Source: Staphylococcus devriesei
Lineage (GTDB): Bacteria > Bacillota > Bacilli > Staphylococcales > Staphylococcaceae
Assembly: GCF_002902625.1 (NCBI RefSeq)
Contig: NZ_PPRG01000049.1
Location: 1 to 40,635 of the forward strand
Direction of reading: 5' to 3'
Length of the DNA: 40,635 nt
This document shows positions 1-9,614 of this stretch, one piece after another. Made by a program: the position numbers and the translations under genes. Each line of letters opens with the position of its first letter. Positions within the stretch are counted from its first letter, which is position 1. The notes beneath the pieces were generated by a model. That model ran no database searches, was not told where the DNA came from, and worked only from the letters and a program-made list of their open reading frames with translations.

Positions 1-4
1 ATTT

Positions 5-32
5 AAGTAGCGCTACTTTATCACAAGTGATA
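5..32. repeat. Two adjacent short palindromes at the left edge
   Basis: A perfect 14-bp palindrome, AAGTAGCGCTACTT, lies at 5-18. It is followed at once by TATCAC-AA-GTGATA at 19-32. They could be operator half-sites or a small hairpin of the gene to the left, which is outside the window. No T-run follows, so this is not a convincing terminator. The rest of 1-228 is AT-rich and I see nothing else in it. Confidence 0.3.
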
Positions 33-228
33 ATATAAAGTTATTATTATCAATAACATTTAGTAATAGTTATAATAAGATATTTTAATCAAGGAAACTC
101 TTAGTATTCATGACTTAAGATTATTATAGGTTAATTGATATAAAAAAATTATAGCTTTCTAAATTTATTTAAGATAAAATTTTATTATCTAATTAGTTAG
201 AATTTTCAAACTTTAAGGGGGTCCTTCT

Positions 229-3200
229 TTGAAACACATCAAAAAGTTATTAGTAGCCAATCGTGGTGAAATTGCGATTAGAATTTTCAGGGCGGCAACA
301 GAATTAAATATACAAACAGTAGCGATTTATTCTAATGAGGATAAAAATTCATTACATCGATATAAAGCAGATGAATCGTACCTAGTAGGAAAAGATTTAG
401 GTCCTGCGGAAAGTTACTTAAATATTGAACGTATTATTGAGGTAGCTAAGCGTGCTAGTGTTGATGCGATACATCCAGGCTATGGTTTCTTGAGTGAGAA
501 TGAACATTTTGCGCAACGATGCGAAGAAGAAGGCATCAAATTTATTGGACCTCACTTAGACCATTTAGATATGTTTGGAGACAAGGTAAAAGCTAGAACA
601 ACTGCCATTAAAGCAAATTTACCAGTTATTCCTGGTACAGACGGTCCAATTGAAAATTATGAATCTGCTAGAACATTTGCTCATGAAGCTGGCTTCCCAC
701 TAATGATTAAAGCGACAAGTGGTGGCGGTGGTAAAGGTATGCGCATTGTTCGCCATGAAAGTGAATTAGAAGATGCTTTTTACAGAGCTAAATCAGAAGC
801 TGAAAAATCATTTGGTAATAGTGAAGTTTATATTGAAAGATATATTGATAATCCAAAGCATATTGAAGTTCAAATCATCGGTGATGAATACGGTAATATC
901 GTACATTTATATGAACGTGACTGTTCTGTACAACGACGTCATCAAAAAGTAGTAGAAGTAGCGCCTTCAGTCGGATTATCTAATAATTTAAGAGAACGTA
1001 TTTGTGATGCTGCATTACAATTGATGCGTGATATTAAATACGTCAACGCTGGTACTGTAGAATTCTTAGTATCAGGGGATGAGTTTTTCTTTATCGAAGT
1101 GAATCCGCGTGTACAAGTAGAACATACTATTACTGAAATGATTACTGGAATTGATATCGTCAAAACGCAAATTTTAGTTGCAGACGGAGCTAATTTATTC
1201 GATGAACGTATTGCAATGCCGAAACAAGAAGATATCCAATCATTGGGATATGCTATTCAATGTCGTATTACAACTGAAGATCCAACTAATGATTTTATGC
1301 CTGATTCAGGCACTATCATTGCATATCGCTCAAGTGGTGGTTTTGGTGTACGTTTAGATGCTGGGGACGGATTCCAAGGTGCAGAAATTTCACCTTATTA
1401 CGATTCTCTCTTAGTAAAACTATCTACACATGCTGTTACATTTAAACAAGCAGAAGAAAAAATGGAACGTTCATTACGTGAAATGCGAATTCGTGGTGTG
1501 AAAACGAATATTCCATTTTTAGTTAATGTTATGCGTAATGATAAGTTCCGTAGTGGCGATTATACAACGAAATTTATAGAAGAGACACCGGAATTATTCG
1601 ATATTGCTCCAACACTTGACCGTGGTACTAAAACACTTGAATATATTGGGAATGTTACAATTAATGGTTTCCCTAATGTGGAAAAACGTGAAAAACCGGA
1701 TTATGAAACTACTTCTATCCCTCAGGTTTCTAGCAAAAAAATACAAACTTTAAGTGGTACAAAGCAATTATTAGATAATAAAGGGCCACAAGCAGTTGCT
1801 AAATGGGTGCGAAAACAACAAGATGTTTTAGTTACTGATACAACATTCCGAGATGCACATCAATCATTATTAGCGACACGTGTACGTACAAAAGATATGA
1901 TGAATATTGCTTCAAAAACTGCCGAAGTATTTAAAGATAGCTTTTCACTCGAAATGTGGGGCGGGGCAACATTTGATGTAGCTTATAACTTCTTGAAAGA
2001 AAATCCATGGGAAAGATTGGAAAAGTTACGTAAAGCAATTCCAAATGTTTTATTCCAAATGTTATTACGTGCTTCAAATGCAGTTGGCTATAAAAATTAT
2101 GCGGACAATGTTATTGAGAAATTTGTTAAAGAGAGTGCCGATGCAGGGGTAGACGTCTTTCGTATTTTCGACTCATTAAACTGGGTGGATCAGATGAAAG
2201 TAGCTAATGAAGCAGTTCAAAATGCTGGAAAAATTTCTGAAGGTGCAATTTGTTACACAGGAGATATTCTAAATCCTGAACGTTCAAATATCTTTACGTT
2301 AGATTATTATGTAAACTTAGCCAAAGAACTCGAAAGAGAAGGGTTCCATATTTTAGCAATTAAAGATATGGCTGGCCTCTTAAAACCTAAAGCAGCATAT
2401 GAATTAGTAGGTGAATTGAAAGCGGCAGTAGATTTACCAATTCATCTTCATACCCACGATACAAGTGGTAATGGATTATTAATTTATAAAGAAGCAATTG
2501 ACGCTGGCGTAGACATTATTGATACGGCAGTAGCATCAATGAGTGGTTTAACAAGTCAACCAAGCGCTAATTCACTATATTACGCACTTAATGGTTTCGA
2601 ACGTAATATGCGTACGGATATAGAAGGACTGGAAGAACTTAGTCATTATTGGGGTAATGTACGTCCTTATTACAATGACTTTGAAAGTGATATTAAATCT
2701 CCTAATACTGAAATTTATCAACACGAAATGCCTGGTGGACAATATTCTAATTTAGGACAACAAGCTAAAAGTTTAGGCTTAGGCACACGTTTTAACGAAG
2801 TCAAAGATATGTATCGTCGCGTAAACTTCTTATTCGGAGATATTGTAAAGGTAACACCTTCATCTAAAGTTGTAGGAGATATGGCACTTTATATGGTCCA
2901 AAATGATTTAGATGAAAAAGCGGTTATCGAACAAGGTCATAAACTTGATTTCCCTGAATCTGTAGTGTCTTACTTTAAAGGAGATATAGGTCAACCTGTT
3001 AATGGATTTAATAAACAATTACAAGAGGTTATTTTAAAAGGACAACGTCCACTAACAGAACGTCCAGGTGAATATTTAGAGTCTGTTGATTTTGATGCAA
3101 TTCGCCAAGAGTTGGTTGAAAAAGACTATGGAGAAGTCACTGAACAAGATGTTATTAGTTATGTATTATATCCAAAAGTGTTTGATCAATATATTCAAAC

Positions 3201-3678
3201 TAAGCAACAATATGGTGATTTATCATTATTGGATACGCCAACATTCTTCTTTGGTATGCGTAATGGGGAAACAGTTGAAATAGAAATTGATACTGGTAAA
3301 CGTTTGATTATTAAACTAGAAACAATTAGTGAAGCTGATGAGAATGGTAACCGAACTATTTATTATGTAATGAATGGTCAAGCTCGCCGTATTACCATTA
3401 AAGATGAAAATGTAAAAACAAACGCTAATATTAAACCAAAAGCTGATAAAACGAACCCAAGTCATATTGGAGCGCAAATGCCAGGTTCGGTCACTGAGGT
3501 TAAAGTGGCTATAGGAGACGAAGTTAAAGTAAATCAACCGTTGCTCATTACTGAAGCTATGAAAATGGAAACAACTATTCAAGCACCATTTAATGGTACA
3601 ATTAAAAAGGTAACTGTAACGAATGGTGAGGCTATTGCTACAGGTGATTTATTAATTGAAATTGAAAAAGCTGAATAA
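229..3678 (+). CDS. pyc: Pyruvate carboxylase
   Basis: Biotin-dependent enzyme that carboxylates pyruvate to oxaloacetate with ATP and bicarbonate, refilling the TCA cycle; cytoplasmic homotetramer. The 1149 residues match the full single-chain family length. In order: an N-terminal biotin carboxylase ATP-grasp domain (about 1-450, glycine loop GGGGKGMR, ERDCSVQRRHQK), a carboxyltransferase domain starting near TDTTFRDAHQSLLATR (about 535-830), a PYC/OADA C-terminal carboxylase domain, and a biotinyl domain with EAMKM, whose lysine at about 1112 is the biotin site. The start is TTG at 229, set by a strong G-rich ribosome site (AAGGGGG, 216-221). No frameshift is seen. The gene is monocistronic and ends at a hairpin terminator. 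Confidence 0.97.
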   Translation: MKHIKKLLVANRGEIAIRIFRAATELNIQTVAIYSNEDKNSLHRYKADESYLVGKDLGPAESYLNIERIIEVAKRASVDAIHPGYGFLSENEHFAQRCEEEGIKFIGPHLDHLDMFGDKVKARTTAIKANLPVIPGTDGPIENYESARTFAHEAGFPLMIKATSGGGGKGMRIVRHESELEDAFYRAKSEAEKSFGNSEVYIERYIDNPKHIEVQIIGDEYGNIVHLYERDCSVQRRHQKVVEVAPSVGLSNNLRERICDAALQLMRDIKYVNAGTVEFLVSGDEFFFIEVNPRVQVEHTITEMITGIDIVKTQILVADGANLFDERIAMPKQEDIQSLGYAIQCRITTEDPTNDFMPDSGTIIAYRSSGGFGVRLDAGDGFQGAEISPYYDSLLVKLSTHAVTFKQAEEKMERSLREMRIRGVKTNIPFLVNVMRNDKFRSGDYTTKFIEETPELFDIAPTLDRGTKTLEYIGNVTINGFPNVEKREKPDYETTSIPQVSSKKIQTLSGTKQLLDNKGPQAVAKWVRKQQDVLVTDTTFRDAHQSLLATRVRTKDMMNIASKTAEVFKDSFSLEMWGGATFDVAYNFLKENPWERLEKLRKAIPNVLFQMLLRASNAVGYKNYADNVIEKFVKESADAGVDVFRIFDSLNWVDQMKVANEAVQNAGKISEGAICYTGDILNPERSNIFTLDYYVNLAKELEREGFHILAIKDMAGLLKPKAAYELVGELKAAVDLPIHLHTHDTSGNGLLIYKEAIDAGVDIIDTAVASMSGLTSQPSANSLYYALNGFERNMRTDIEGLEELSHYWGNVRPYYNDFESDIKSPNTEIYQHEMPGGQYSNLGQQAKSLGLGTRFNEVKDMYRRVNFLFGDIVKVTPSSKVVGDMALYMVQNDLDEKAVIEQGHKLDFPESVVSYFKGDIGQPVNGFNKQLQEVILKGQRPLTERPGEYLESVDFDAIRQELVEKDYGEVTEQDVISYVLYPKVFDQYIQTKQQYGDLSLLDTPTFFFGMRNGETVEIEIDTGKRLIIKLETISEADENGNRTIYYVMNGQARRITIKDENVKTNANIKPKADKTNPSHIGAQMPGSVTEVKVAIGDEVKVNQPLLITEAMKMETTIQAPFNGTIKKVTVTNGEAIATGDLLIEIEKAE

Positions 3679-3695
3679 TTAAATGGATTATAAAC

Positions 3696-3742
3696 AAAAG
3701 CGATCGTAACGTTTAGATAAAACGTTTCGGTCGTTTTTATTC
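3696..3742 (+). terminator. Rho-independent terminator of pyc
   Basis: Imperfect inverted repeat: GCGATCGTAACGTT pairs with AACGTTTCGGTCG across a short AT loop, followed by a T-run (TTTTTATTCTT). It lies about 20 bp after the pyc stop. Confidence 0.75.
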
Positions 3743-3840
3743 TTATTTAAAAAATTTCAAAAGTAATATTAGCGTATTATTTATTTTCTTGACTTATAGA
3801 GAAATCGTAAACTTGAATGAATATATGTGAGGGATATAAA

Positions 3841-3881
3841 AAACACACTGAAGTAACTTTGAAAAATTACTTCAGTGTGTT
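3841..3881 (-). terminator. Rho-independent terminator of ctaA
   Basis: Perfect 15-bp stem: AACACACTGAAGTAA at 3842-3856 pairs with TTACTTCAGTGTGTT at 3867-3881. Read on the minus strand it is followed by TTTTATATCC. It lies just beyond the ctaA stop and between two convergent genes. Confidence 0.85.
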
Positions 3882-3887
3882 CTAGAA

Positions 3888-4799
3888 TTAACCACGTTTA
3901 CTTCTAATTGAACGAAGCATTAGCATGATAAAGTAAGCAATCATACCAAATAAAATTGTAATACATAGTGCATGTATTAAAGCGATAAATAAATTAACGT
4001 TTGTAATTACTGATAAGGCACCGGTAATAACTTGAATGATAATTAAAATAAATGCTGTAGTATAACCATACCGGATTGTACGATTTTCAGAGTAATTCTT
4101 AACGGCATGGATAAACGTTACCATTATCCAAAAGAACGCAATGCAAGCCATACCACGGTGCGCGAACTGTACCCAGTCTTGTTCAGTATGCGGGATAATA
4201 TCATCAAATGGTAGTGGCCAAGCACCGTAGGCTAAACTCGCTTTCGCATGTCGTACTAATGCACCAGTATAAATTGTTAAATATACAATACCAGTCATAA
4301 TCCACGTAAGTGTTCTTAATGGCTTTTTAATAAATAATTCATCCGCTTCATATTTTTTATCTACTTCAAAAATAATGAGCATTAACACAAATACAGAAGA
4401 AAAACTTATAAGTGAGATGCCGAAATGAAGTGCTAAAACATAAGAATTTTGTTGCCATATAACAGCTGCAGCACCTATCAATGCTTGTACTAATAGAAAT
4501 GCAACACTGATAATTGAAAGTGGTTTAACTTCTCTGATATACCCGATATTTTTCCAAGCAGTAATAGCTAACCATAATACAACAATTAAGGATAGCCCTG
4601 AGACAGCTCGGTGACTTAGTTCGATAATTGTAGCAATTGGTAGATTTTGAGGTAATAAAGCGCCGTTACAGAGCGGCCACGAAGCTCCACACCCGTCTTC
4701 CGAACCTGTCTTAGTTACTAGCGCTCCGCCAAGTTGTACAAATGCCATTATGATTGTCGCTAATACTGATAACCATTTAAGGTTTCGTCTATTAAACAA
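3888..4799 (-). CDS. ctaA: Haem A synthase CtaA
   Basis: Integral membrane haem O monooxygenase that oxidises the C8 methyl group of haem O to give haem A for aa3-type terminal oxidase. The 303-residue product has eight hydrophobic segments in two four-helix bundles and conserved histidine sites: [28 protein letters not shown]. The cysteine pair in [15 protein letters not shown] matches the extracytoplasmic disulfide of this family. I use the TTG at 4799, because GGGGTG sits 7 nt upstream and the resulting length equals the S. aureus protein as I recall it; the ATG at 4817 has no ribosome site. It is divergent from ctaB, which makes its haem O substrate. Confidence 0.93.
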   Translation of the reverse strand: MFNRRNLKWLSVLATIIMAFVQLGGALVTKTGSEDGCGASWPLCNGALLPQNLPIATIIELSHRAVSGLSLIVVLWLAITAWKNIGYIREVKPLSIISVAFLLVQALIGAAAVIWQQNSYVLALHFGISLISFSSVFVLMLIIFEVDKKYEADELFIKKPLRTLTWIMTGIVYLTIYTGALVRHAKASLAYGAWPLPFDDIIPHTEQDWVQFAHRGMACIAFFWIMVTFIHAVKNYSENRTIRYGYTTAFILIIIQVITGALSVITNVNLFIALIHALCITILFGMIAYFIMLMLRSIRSKRG

Positions 4800-5009
4800 T
4801 GTTAAACACCCCATCATTAACTAAGAGTTCATAGAGATTGAAAATCACTACTTGATTTCCAAGCGTAAACTATTAATGTTTTACTCTCGTTATTTGCTCC
4901 TAATCAATGTCTATATTTTTATAAATTTTATTATTACAACAATTATACATCATAAGTGATGAACAACAAATAGTGATACAGAATGTCGTTAAAGTGTCAC
5001 AATTTAATT

Positions 5010-5018
5010 TGCTATAAA
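5010..5018 (+). promoter_or_regulatory. Candidate extended -10 element for ctaB-ctaM
   Basis: TGCTATAAA fits an extended -10 (TGnTATAAA) about 65 nt before the ctaB start in the 282-bp ctaA/ctaB divergent interval. I see no good -35. The interval also carries repeated GTGAT/GTGTCAC words (about 4950-5000) that could be operator half-sites, but I cannot assign a regulator. Confidence 0.3.
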
Positions 5019-5081
5019 ACTAGTCAATTATTAATAATTGCTATATCATATTATTATATGGATAAATCAAGGAGGGGGACC

Positions 5082-5993
5082 ATGAGCAAAGAACAAACTT
5101 TATCGCAAGCATCAGGCCGTGTTTCTTTTAAAGAGTTGCAACAAATTATAAAAATGGGCTTGGTGCAAGGTAACTTAATTCCAGCTTTTGCTGGAGCTTG
5201 GTTAGCGGTTGTGATGACAAATCATTCCTTCCTATCGTCAATACCTCAAATTCTATTAATGTTGATTGGCTCAACATTAATTATGGGTGGAGCTTGTGCA
5301 TTGAATAATTATTATGATCAAGATATCGATAGTATAATGCCAAGTAAACAAAATAGACCGACAGTTAATGATAGAATTTCAGATAAAAATTTATTAATTT
5401 TAAGTTTTGGTATGATGTTAGTAGGAGAGGCTTGCTTATTCTTATTAAATGTACCATCAGGAGTACTAGGACTTATCGGCATCGTAGGTTACGTGTCTTA
5501 TTACTCTATTTGGTCTAAAAGACATACAACTTGGAACACTGTAGTAGGTAGTTTTCCAGGAGCAGTACCACCGTTAATCGGTTGGGTAGCCATCGATGGT
5601 AATATTAGCCTTGTGGCTATTGCACTATTTTTAGTTATCTTTTGTTGGCAACCTATTCATTTCTACGCGTTAGCGATTAAACGTAGTGATGAATATTCAT
5701 TAGCTAATATTCCTATGTTGCCTTCAGTAAAAGGGTTTAAACGCACTCGAGTAAGCATATTTATTTGGTTAGTTTTCTTACTTCCATTACCATTCTTGCT
5801 ATCAAGTCTAGGAACAACATTTGTAGTATTAGCGACATTATTAAATTTAGGTTGGATTTATGTTGGTTTAACATCATTTAAAAAACATACAGATCAAACT
5901 AAATGGGCAACAAAAATGTTTATTTACTCACTAAATTACTTAGTAGTGTTTTTCGTTTTAGTTGTTGTCGTTTCGTTAATTAAGATGATTTAA
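5082..5993 (+). CDS. ctaB: Protohaem IX farnesyltransferase (haem O synthase) CtaB
   Basis: UbiA-superfamily membrane prenyltransferase that adds a hydroxyethylfarnesyl group to haem B to make haem O, the substrate of CtaA. The first aspartate-rich motif is seen as [19 protein letters not shown] near residues 88-106 and the second region as [19 protein letters not shown]; about nine hydrophobic helices. The ATG at 5082 follows GGAGGGGG by 4 nt and gives 303 residues, the usual staphylococcal length. An in-frame upstream ATG at 4983 has no ribosome site and would add 33 atypical residues. It is followed 30 bp later by ctaM. Confidence 0.95.
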   Translation: MSKEQTLSQASGRVSFKELQQIIKMGLVQGNLIPAFAGAWLAVVMTNHSFLSSIPQILLMLIGSTLIMGGACALNNYYDQDIDSIMPSKQNRPTVNDRISDKNLLILSFGMMLVGEACLFLLNVPSGVLGLIGIVGYVSYYSIWSKRHTTWNTVVGSFPGAVPPLIGWVAIDGNISLVAIALFLVIFCWQPIHFYALAIKRSDEYSLANIPMLPSVKGFKRTRVSIFIWLVFLLPLPFLLSSLGTTFVVLATLLNLGWIYVGLTSFKKHTDQTKWATKMFIYSLNYLVVFFVLVVVVSLIKMI

Positions 5994-6023
5994 AAATATT
6001 TAAATTAAATAAGGATGAAACAT

Positions 6024-6485
6024 ATGAATTTACCAATTCTACCAACTATTAGTACAAGTTGTATTGTAATTAGTGCTATATTTGTGGCAATTGGCTGGTG
6101 GCAAATTTGGCATCGCCATATTGATAAACACAAAAAAACAATGTTATGGGCAGCGGTGTTTGCATTAACGTTCTTTATTATTTATGCATCAAGAACGATC
6201 TTCATAGGTAATACAGATTTTGGGGGACCAGATTCAGTTAGAACATATTATAAAATATTTTTAATTTTCCACATTAATCTTGCTACAATCGGTGGAATAT
6301 TAGGATTAGTTCAAATTATTACTGCGTTTAAAGATAAATTTAACTGGCATAGAAAAGCAGGTCCAGTCGCATCGATTATTTGGTTCTTTACAGCCATTAC
6401 TGGTGTAGCGGTTTATTTGCTTTTATACGTGTTCTATCCAGGTGGAGAAACAACATCAGTAATTAAAGCTACGTTAGGTTTATAA
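6024..6485 (+). CDS. ctaM: CtaM, haem A-dependent oxidase maturation factor (DUF420 family)
   Basis: Small membrane protein of 153 residues with four hydrophobic segments and histidines at segment ends (WHRHIDKHKK, FHINLA, WHRKAG). The family is DUF420. In S. aureus the homologue next to ctaB was named CtaM and is required for activity of the aa3 oxidase but not of the haem A-independent oxidase; I take the function from that. The ATG at 6024 is preferred over the in-frame ATG at 6015, because AAGG ends directly against 6015 but is correctly spaced from 6024. It is probably cotranscribed with ctaB. Confidence 0.88.
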   Translation: MNLPILPTISTSCIVISAIFVAIGWWQIWHRHIDKHKKTMLWAAVFALTFFIIYASRTIFIGNTDFGGPDSVRTYYKIFLIFHINLATIGGILGLVQIITAFKDKFNWHRKAGPVASIIWFFTAITGVAVYLLLYVFYPGGETTSVIKATLGL

Positions 6486-6530
6486 TACGTTCTTTAAAAC
6501 TATAAATTAATATTAAAATCATGTAATATT

Positions 6531-6570
6531 GAAGGCTAAGACATTAATTTGATTGTCTTAGCCTTCATTT
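6531..6570 (+). terminator. Rho-independent terminator of ctaB-ctaM
   Basis: Perfect 13-bp stem: GAAGGCTAAGACA (6531-6543) pairs with TGTCTTAGCCTTC (6554-6566), followed by ATTTTTCATTTT. Confidence 0.88.
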
Positions 6571-6655
6571 TTCATTTTAGAAACATGTTTAATTTTTTCT
6601 AAAATAGGTATTAATTAATTTGACTATAAAATTGTTTAAGTGAAATAAGGATATC

Positions 6656-6685
6656 TTGATTATTAAATTAGTTATTTTGTACAAT
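6656..6685 (+). promoter_or_regulatory. Candidate sigma-A promoter of the CAP-domain gene
   Basis: TTGATT (6656-6661), an 18-bp spacer, then TACAAT (6680-6685), ending 29 nt before the ATG at 6715. Confidence 0.5.
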
Positions 6686-6714
6686 AGATGTAATTATTAA
6701 TAGGTGGGTGAAAG

Positions 6715-7776
6715 ATGGCAAAATTAATTATTAAAGTATTAGGCGTAATATTTTTAATCATGTTTCTAATATATTTATTTTACTCACCAAGACTGAAGTT
6801 TGATGTATTGGAAAACCCTAATAAATCAACTACGACAAATCGAACAGAACAGACACCGCATTCCAAAACTAATACTGAAAATCCGGCTCCTAAAAAGGGT
6901 GTAGGAACTTGGATAGGTAAAGATATAAGCTATTTAACAAGTAAATATGGGCAAGCTACACGTACGTACCCTTTTAAAGGCCGTTATATGAATTACATAT
7001 TTAAGAAAGACGAACAATATTATATCGTATCCACTAGAAATGATAAGATAAAATCTGTTTATGCAACTGGTCAAAAAGCCCAAATAGAACCGTTAGAGAT
7101 TAATGAGAGTGCAGCACATATTTTTGAAAATACTAGCATTAACCCTGACCCATCGATTAAAGTAAATGGAAAACGTTACAATTTTGAATTATCTGATGAA
7201 GATATTAAAACGCAAACATTAATCAAATATGGTGATGTCTATGCGCAAGTATATGTAGATCAACAATCTAATCAAATCATGGGTATGCGCTACTTAGACA
7301 AAGAAGCGTTAGTCTTCTTAAAGCCATATCAATTAGCTAATGAAGAAAATAGCGACAACGGCAGTGAAGAGGTATTCAATAAGGATAAAAAAGATACACT
7401 TCCTTATGAACAAAATCCTAATCAATTGATGACATTGTATGAAATTACGAATGAAATGCGTAAGTTGAAAAATCTTAAGCCTTTAACTGTCAATTCGGAT
7501 TTATCACATATTGCTTCTGTAAATTTATATGAAGCTACAGGTACTGAAGATGTAGAATTTACTGAGGATGCGTTAAAAAGTCAATTAGGAAATGAATCTA
7601 TTTCATTTACTTCAACAAGCCAAAATGTGGGTTATGACTTCGATGATGTACCAACGCTAATCCATAGTTGGATGAATTCAGATATGCACCGTTCGAGAAT
7701 GCTTAAAAACAAATATGATGAAATGGGTGGCGAAGTAATGAGAAATTATTACTCACTCATTTTCGTAGAGAAATAA
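6715..7776 (+). CDS. ylbC: Membrane-anchored CAP-domain protein (YlbC-like)
   Basis: 353 residues. An N-terminal uncleaved-looking membrane segment (about 8-24, VIFLIMFLIYLFYS) is followed by a polar linker, then a CAP-associated N-terminal domain (about 60-200, starting GVGTWIGKDISYL), then a C-terminal CAP/SCP domain (about 235-350, with LYEITNEMRKLKNLKPL, HSWMNSDMHRSRML and YYSLIFVEK). The CAP histidine pair typical of metal-binding members is only partly visible. It probably acts at the outer face of the membrane; its biochemical role is unknown in the family. The gene position, between cta genes and ylbF, matches B. subtilis ylbC and the S. aureus locus. Start ATG 6715 is preceded by AGGTGG. 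Confidence 0.85.
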   Translation: MAKLIIKVLGVIFLIMFLIYLFYSPRLKFDVLENPNKSTTTNRTEQTPHSKTNTENPAPKKGVGTWIGKDISYLTSKYGQATRTYPFKGRYMNYIFKKDEQYYIVSTRNDKIKSVYATGQKAQIEPLEINESAAHIFENTSINPDPSIKVNGKRYNFELSDEDIKTQTLIKYGDVYAQVYVDQQSNQIMGMRYLDKEALVFLKPYQLANEENSDNGSEEVFNKDKKDTLPYEQNPNQLMTLYEITNEMRKLKNLKPLTVNSDLSHIASVNLYEATGTEDVEFTEDALKSQLGNESISFTSTSQNVGYDFDDVPTLIHSWMNSDMHRSRMLKNKYDEMGGEVMRNYYSLIFVEK

Positions 7777-7865
7777 CATGGTAGATAGATAATAAAAAGA
7801 CGCTTTGAATAGTGAATTAAGTATCAACATGATTAGTTTAATAAATTAAGAAAGGAGTGGATTAA

Positions 7866-8300
7866 ATGTATACTGAGGATACAGTAGCAATTTTAGATGA
7901 TATAGAGGGATTATCCGATATGATAGTCCAATCTAAACTTTATTATGATTATCGTCAAGCGCAAGAAAAGTTAGATAATGACGATGAAGCCCATCTAATG
8001 TATCAAGCATTTATGAAAGCTAAGACACGTTATGATGAAGTGATGCGTTTTGGTAAATATCATCCTGATTATCAAAAAGTAATGATGGAAACACGACGTC
8101 GTAAACGTGCTTACGAAATGTTACCAGTAGTTATGGATTATAAATCTAAAGAAGTGGCATTACAGAATTTAATTGACGAAGTAGTTACTAAGATTGCTTT
8201 TTCTGTTTCTGAAAATGTTAAAATCGAAGCGGGAAATCCTTTCTTTAAAACAAGTCATGATGGATGTGCCACAGGAGGCTCTTGTAATTGTAGTCTTTAA
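7866..8300 (+). CDS. ylbF: YlbF/YmcA family regulator
   Basis: 144-residue largely helical protein of the YlbF/YmcA (DUF964) family. In B. subtilis YlbF (RicF) joins YmcA and YaaT in a complex that supports RNase Y-dependent mRNA processing and affects sporulation, competence and biofilm. The C-terminus is cysteine-rich (GCATGGSCNCSL, three cysteines), consistent with the iron-sulfur cluster binding reported for the Ric complex; the first 120 residues form the helical family domain. Start ATG 7866 is supported by AAAGGAG 7-8 nt upstream. It stands alone between the CAP gene and a shared terminator. Functional transfer from B. subtilis to Staphylococcus is inference. Confidence 0.85.
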   Translation: MYTEDTVAILDDIEGLSDMIVQSKLYYDYRQAQEKLDNDDEAHLMYQAFMKAKTRYDEVMRFGKYHPDYQKVMMETRRRKRAYEMLPVVMDYKSKEVALQNLIDEVVTKIAFSVSENVKIEAGNPFFKTSHDGCATGGSCNCSL

Positions 8301-8360
8301 TTTTAAAAGATGATATTCCTTAGTTCGTTTAGAGTACAAATTTTAAATAGTTTAATCAAA

Positions 8361-8404
8361 ATGCACCTTTAAAGTTGGAATGAAAATTAACTTTAAAGGT
8401 GCAT
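8361..8404. terminator. Bidirectional terminator between ylbF and glpQ
   Basis: Perfect 16-bp inverted repeat: ATGCACCTTTAAAGTT (8361-8376) and AACTTTAAAGGTGCAT (8389-8404). It sits between convergent genes, with T-rich sequence outside the minus-strand arm (TTTTGATTAAAC). Confidence 0.8.
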
Positions 8405-8414
8405 ATTAATTACG

Positions 8415-9353
8415 TTAATCGATAGTATCGTTAGTAGATAATGTTGCTTTAAATTGTTTCCCTAAATCTGGACGATCTGTAACTAGTGTGTGAACACCTT
8501 TGGCATATAAATCCGTCATCATATCTATACTATTTATGCCATAAAAGCCTGGCACAACGTTTAATAAGTTAAGCCATTGAATAAAACGCTTAGATGTTAG
8601 AGGAACACCTTTGAATGAAGTTGGCATTTGGAAAGTATCCGCCACAGGGTGGTATGTGTTTCCTAAACCGGTATTGAATTTAATAAATCCTTCTGCAACT
8701 TCTTGTTGACTAGCACCTATAGCGATATCCCCGTTGCTAATCTTTCTAAAACGCTCATTTTGTTGTTTATGAAAACTTGTTACAAGGACACGTTGTGTAG
8801 CATTATTATTCATAATCGCTTCATTCATTTTTTGAGGGGCTACTGTCCCTTCATAACTACTAGGTTCGTCTTTTAAATCTACATTAATATACATATTAGG
8901 GTACATGTTAAGAAGTTCTTCAAATGTTAAAATTTTAGCTTTTTCATGATTTCTATATGGATGGTCGCCATTAATATCAGTGAAATGGTAACCTGCATCA
9001 AGACGTTTTAATTCTGATACAGTATGCTCACTTACTTTTCCGGAACCATTCGTAGTACGATCAACAGTAGCATCGTGAAAGACGACTAATTGTTCATCTT
9101 TTGTTAAACGCACGTCTGTTTCAAAGCCGTCTAAACCATGAGCTACTGCGTTATCAAATGCTAATTGCGTTTGTTCTGGTCGTACAGCCATTCCACCTCT
9201 ATGTGCGAAAATATAGGGGGCTGGACTATCAAAGAATTTAGGAATAGTTTTAGCATTTGTTGTTTCTTTATTTTTATTTATGAAAAATAGGCTACCTAAT
9301 AAACTAGCACTTGCTATACTTAAATTGAAAGCCCATCTCTTCTTATTTGTCAT
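8415..9353 (-). CDS. glpQ: Glycerophosphodiester phosphodiesterase, membrane-anchored or secreted
   Basis: 312 residues of the GDPD TIM-barrel family, which hydrolyses glycerophosphodiesters to an alcohol and glycerol 3-phosphate. An N-terminal signal or anchor (about 6-24, after NKKRW) precedes the catalytic domain. Visible family residues are HRGG in IFAHRGGMAVRPEQT, the metal pair in GFETDVRLTKDEQLVVFHD, and the late acid in YINVDLKDEP. It should act outside the membrane, possibly on lipid or wall glycerophosphodiesters. Start ATG 9353 has GAGGAGG 8 nt upstream. A cre-like sequence lies at 9376-9390. The symbol follows the staphylococcal locus naming and is approximate. Confidence 0.85.
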   Translation of the reverse strand: MTNKKRWAFNLSIASASLLGSLFFINKNKETTNAKTIPKFFDSPAPYIFAHRGGMAVRPEQTQLAFDNAVAHGLDGFETDVRLTKDEQLVVFHDATVDRTTNGSGKVSEHTVSELKRLDAGYHFTDINGDHPYRNHEKAKILTFEELLNMYPNMYINVDLKDEPSSYEGTVAPQKMNEAIMNNNATQRVLVTSFHKQQNERFRKISNGDIAIGASQQEVAEGFIKFNTGLGNTYHPVADTFQMPTSFKGVPLTSKRFIQWLNLLNVVPGFYGINSIDMMTDLYAKGVHTLVTDRPDLGKQFKATLSTNDTID

Positions 9354-9577
9354 CAGTCATACCTCCTCAAAGTTATTGTAAGCGTACCAAAGTTTATCTC
9401 TTTTCAAAAGTAAAGTAATATTTAGGGTCTAAATCATTTAAAATTCAAAAATAATAACACACATAACTAAGTTGAGGTTGGGACACCATTTATCGGATTC
9501 CCAGAGCACAAATAATTAATGCCACAGTCTCGTTCTAAACTTCAGTTTTAAATATTTTATAAAATTTATAGTCATGG

Positions 9578-9583
9578 TATAGT
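9578..9583 (+). promoter_or_regulatory. Extended -10 for ylbG
   Basis: TGG directly before TATAGT (9578-9583) gives an extended -10, about 30 nt before the ATG at 9615. No clear -35. Confidence 0.4.
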
Positions 9584-9614
9584 AGTTATGCATAATAAAT
9601 GGAGTGAGTATATT

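Noticed and set aside
942-1163. 73-codon minus-strand frame inside pyc
   Set aside because: Lies fully within a conserved gene, has no ribosome site and no recognisable protein features; a shadow of the pyc coding pattern.
3086-3283. 65-codon plus-strand frame inside pyc
   Set aside because: Out-of-frame shadow of the pyc carboxyltransferase/C-terminal region.
4983-5081. N-terminal extension of CtaB from an upstream in-frame ATG
   Set aside because: No ribosome site at 4983, whereas GGAGGGGG precedes 5082 and gives the family length.
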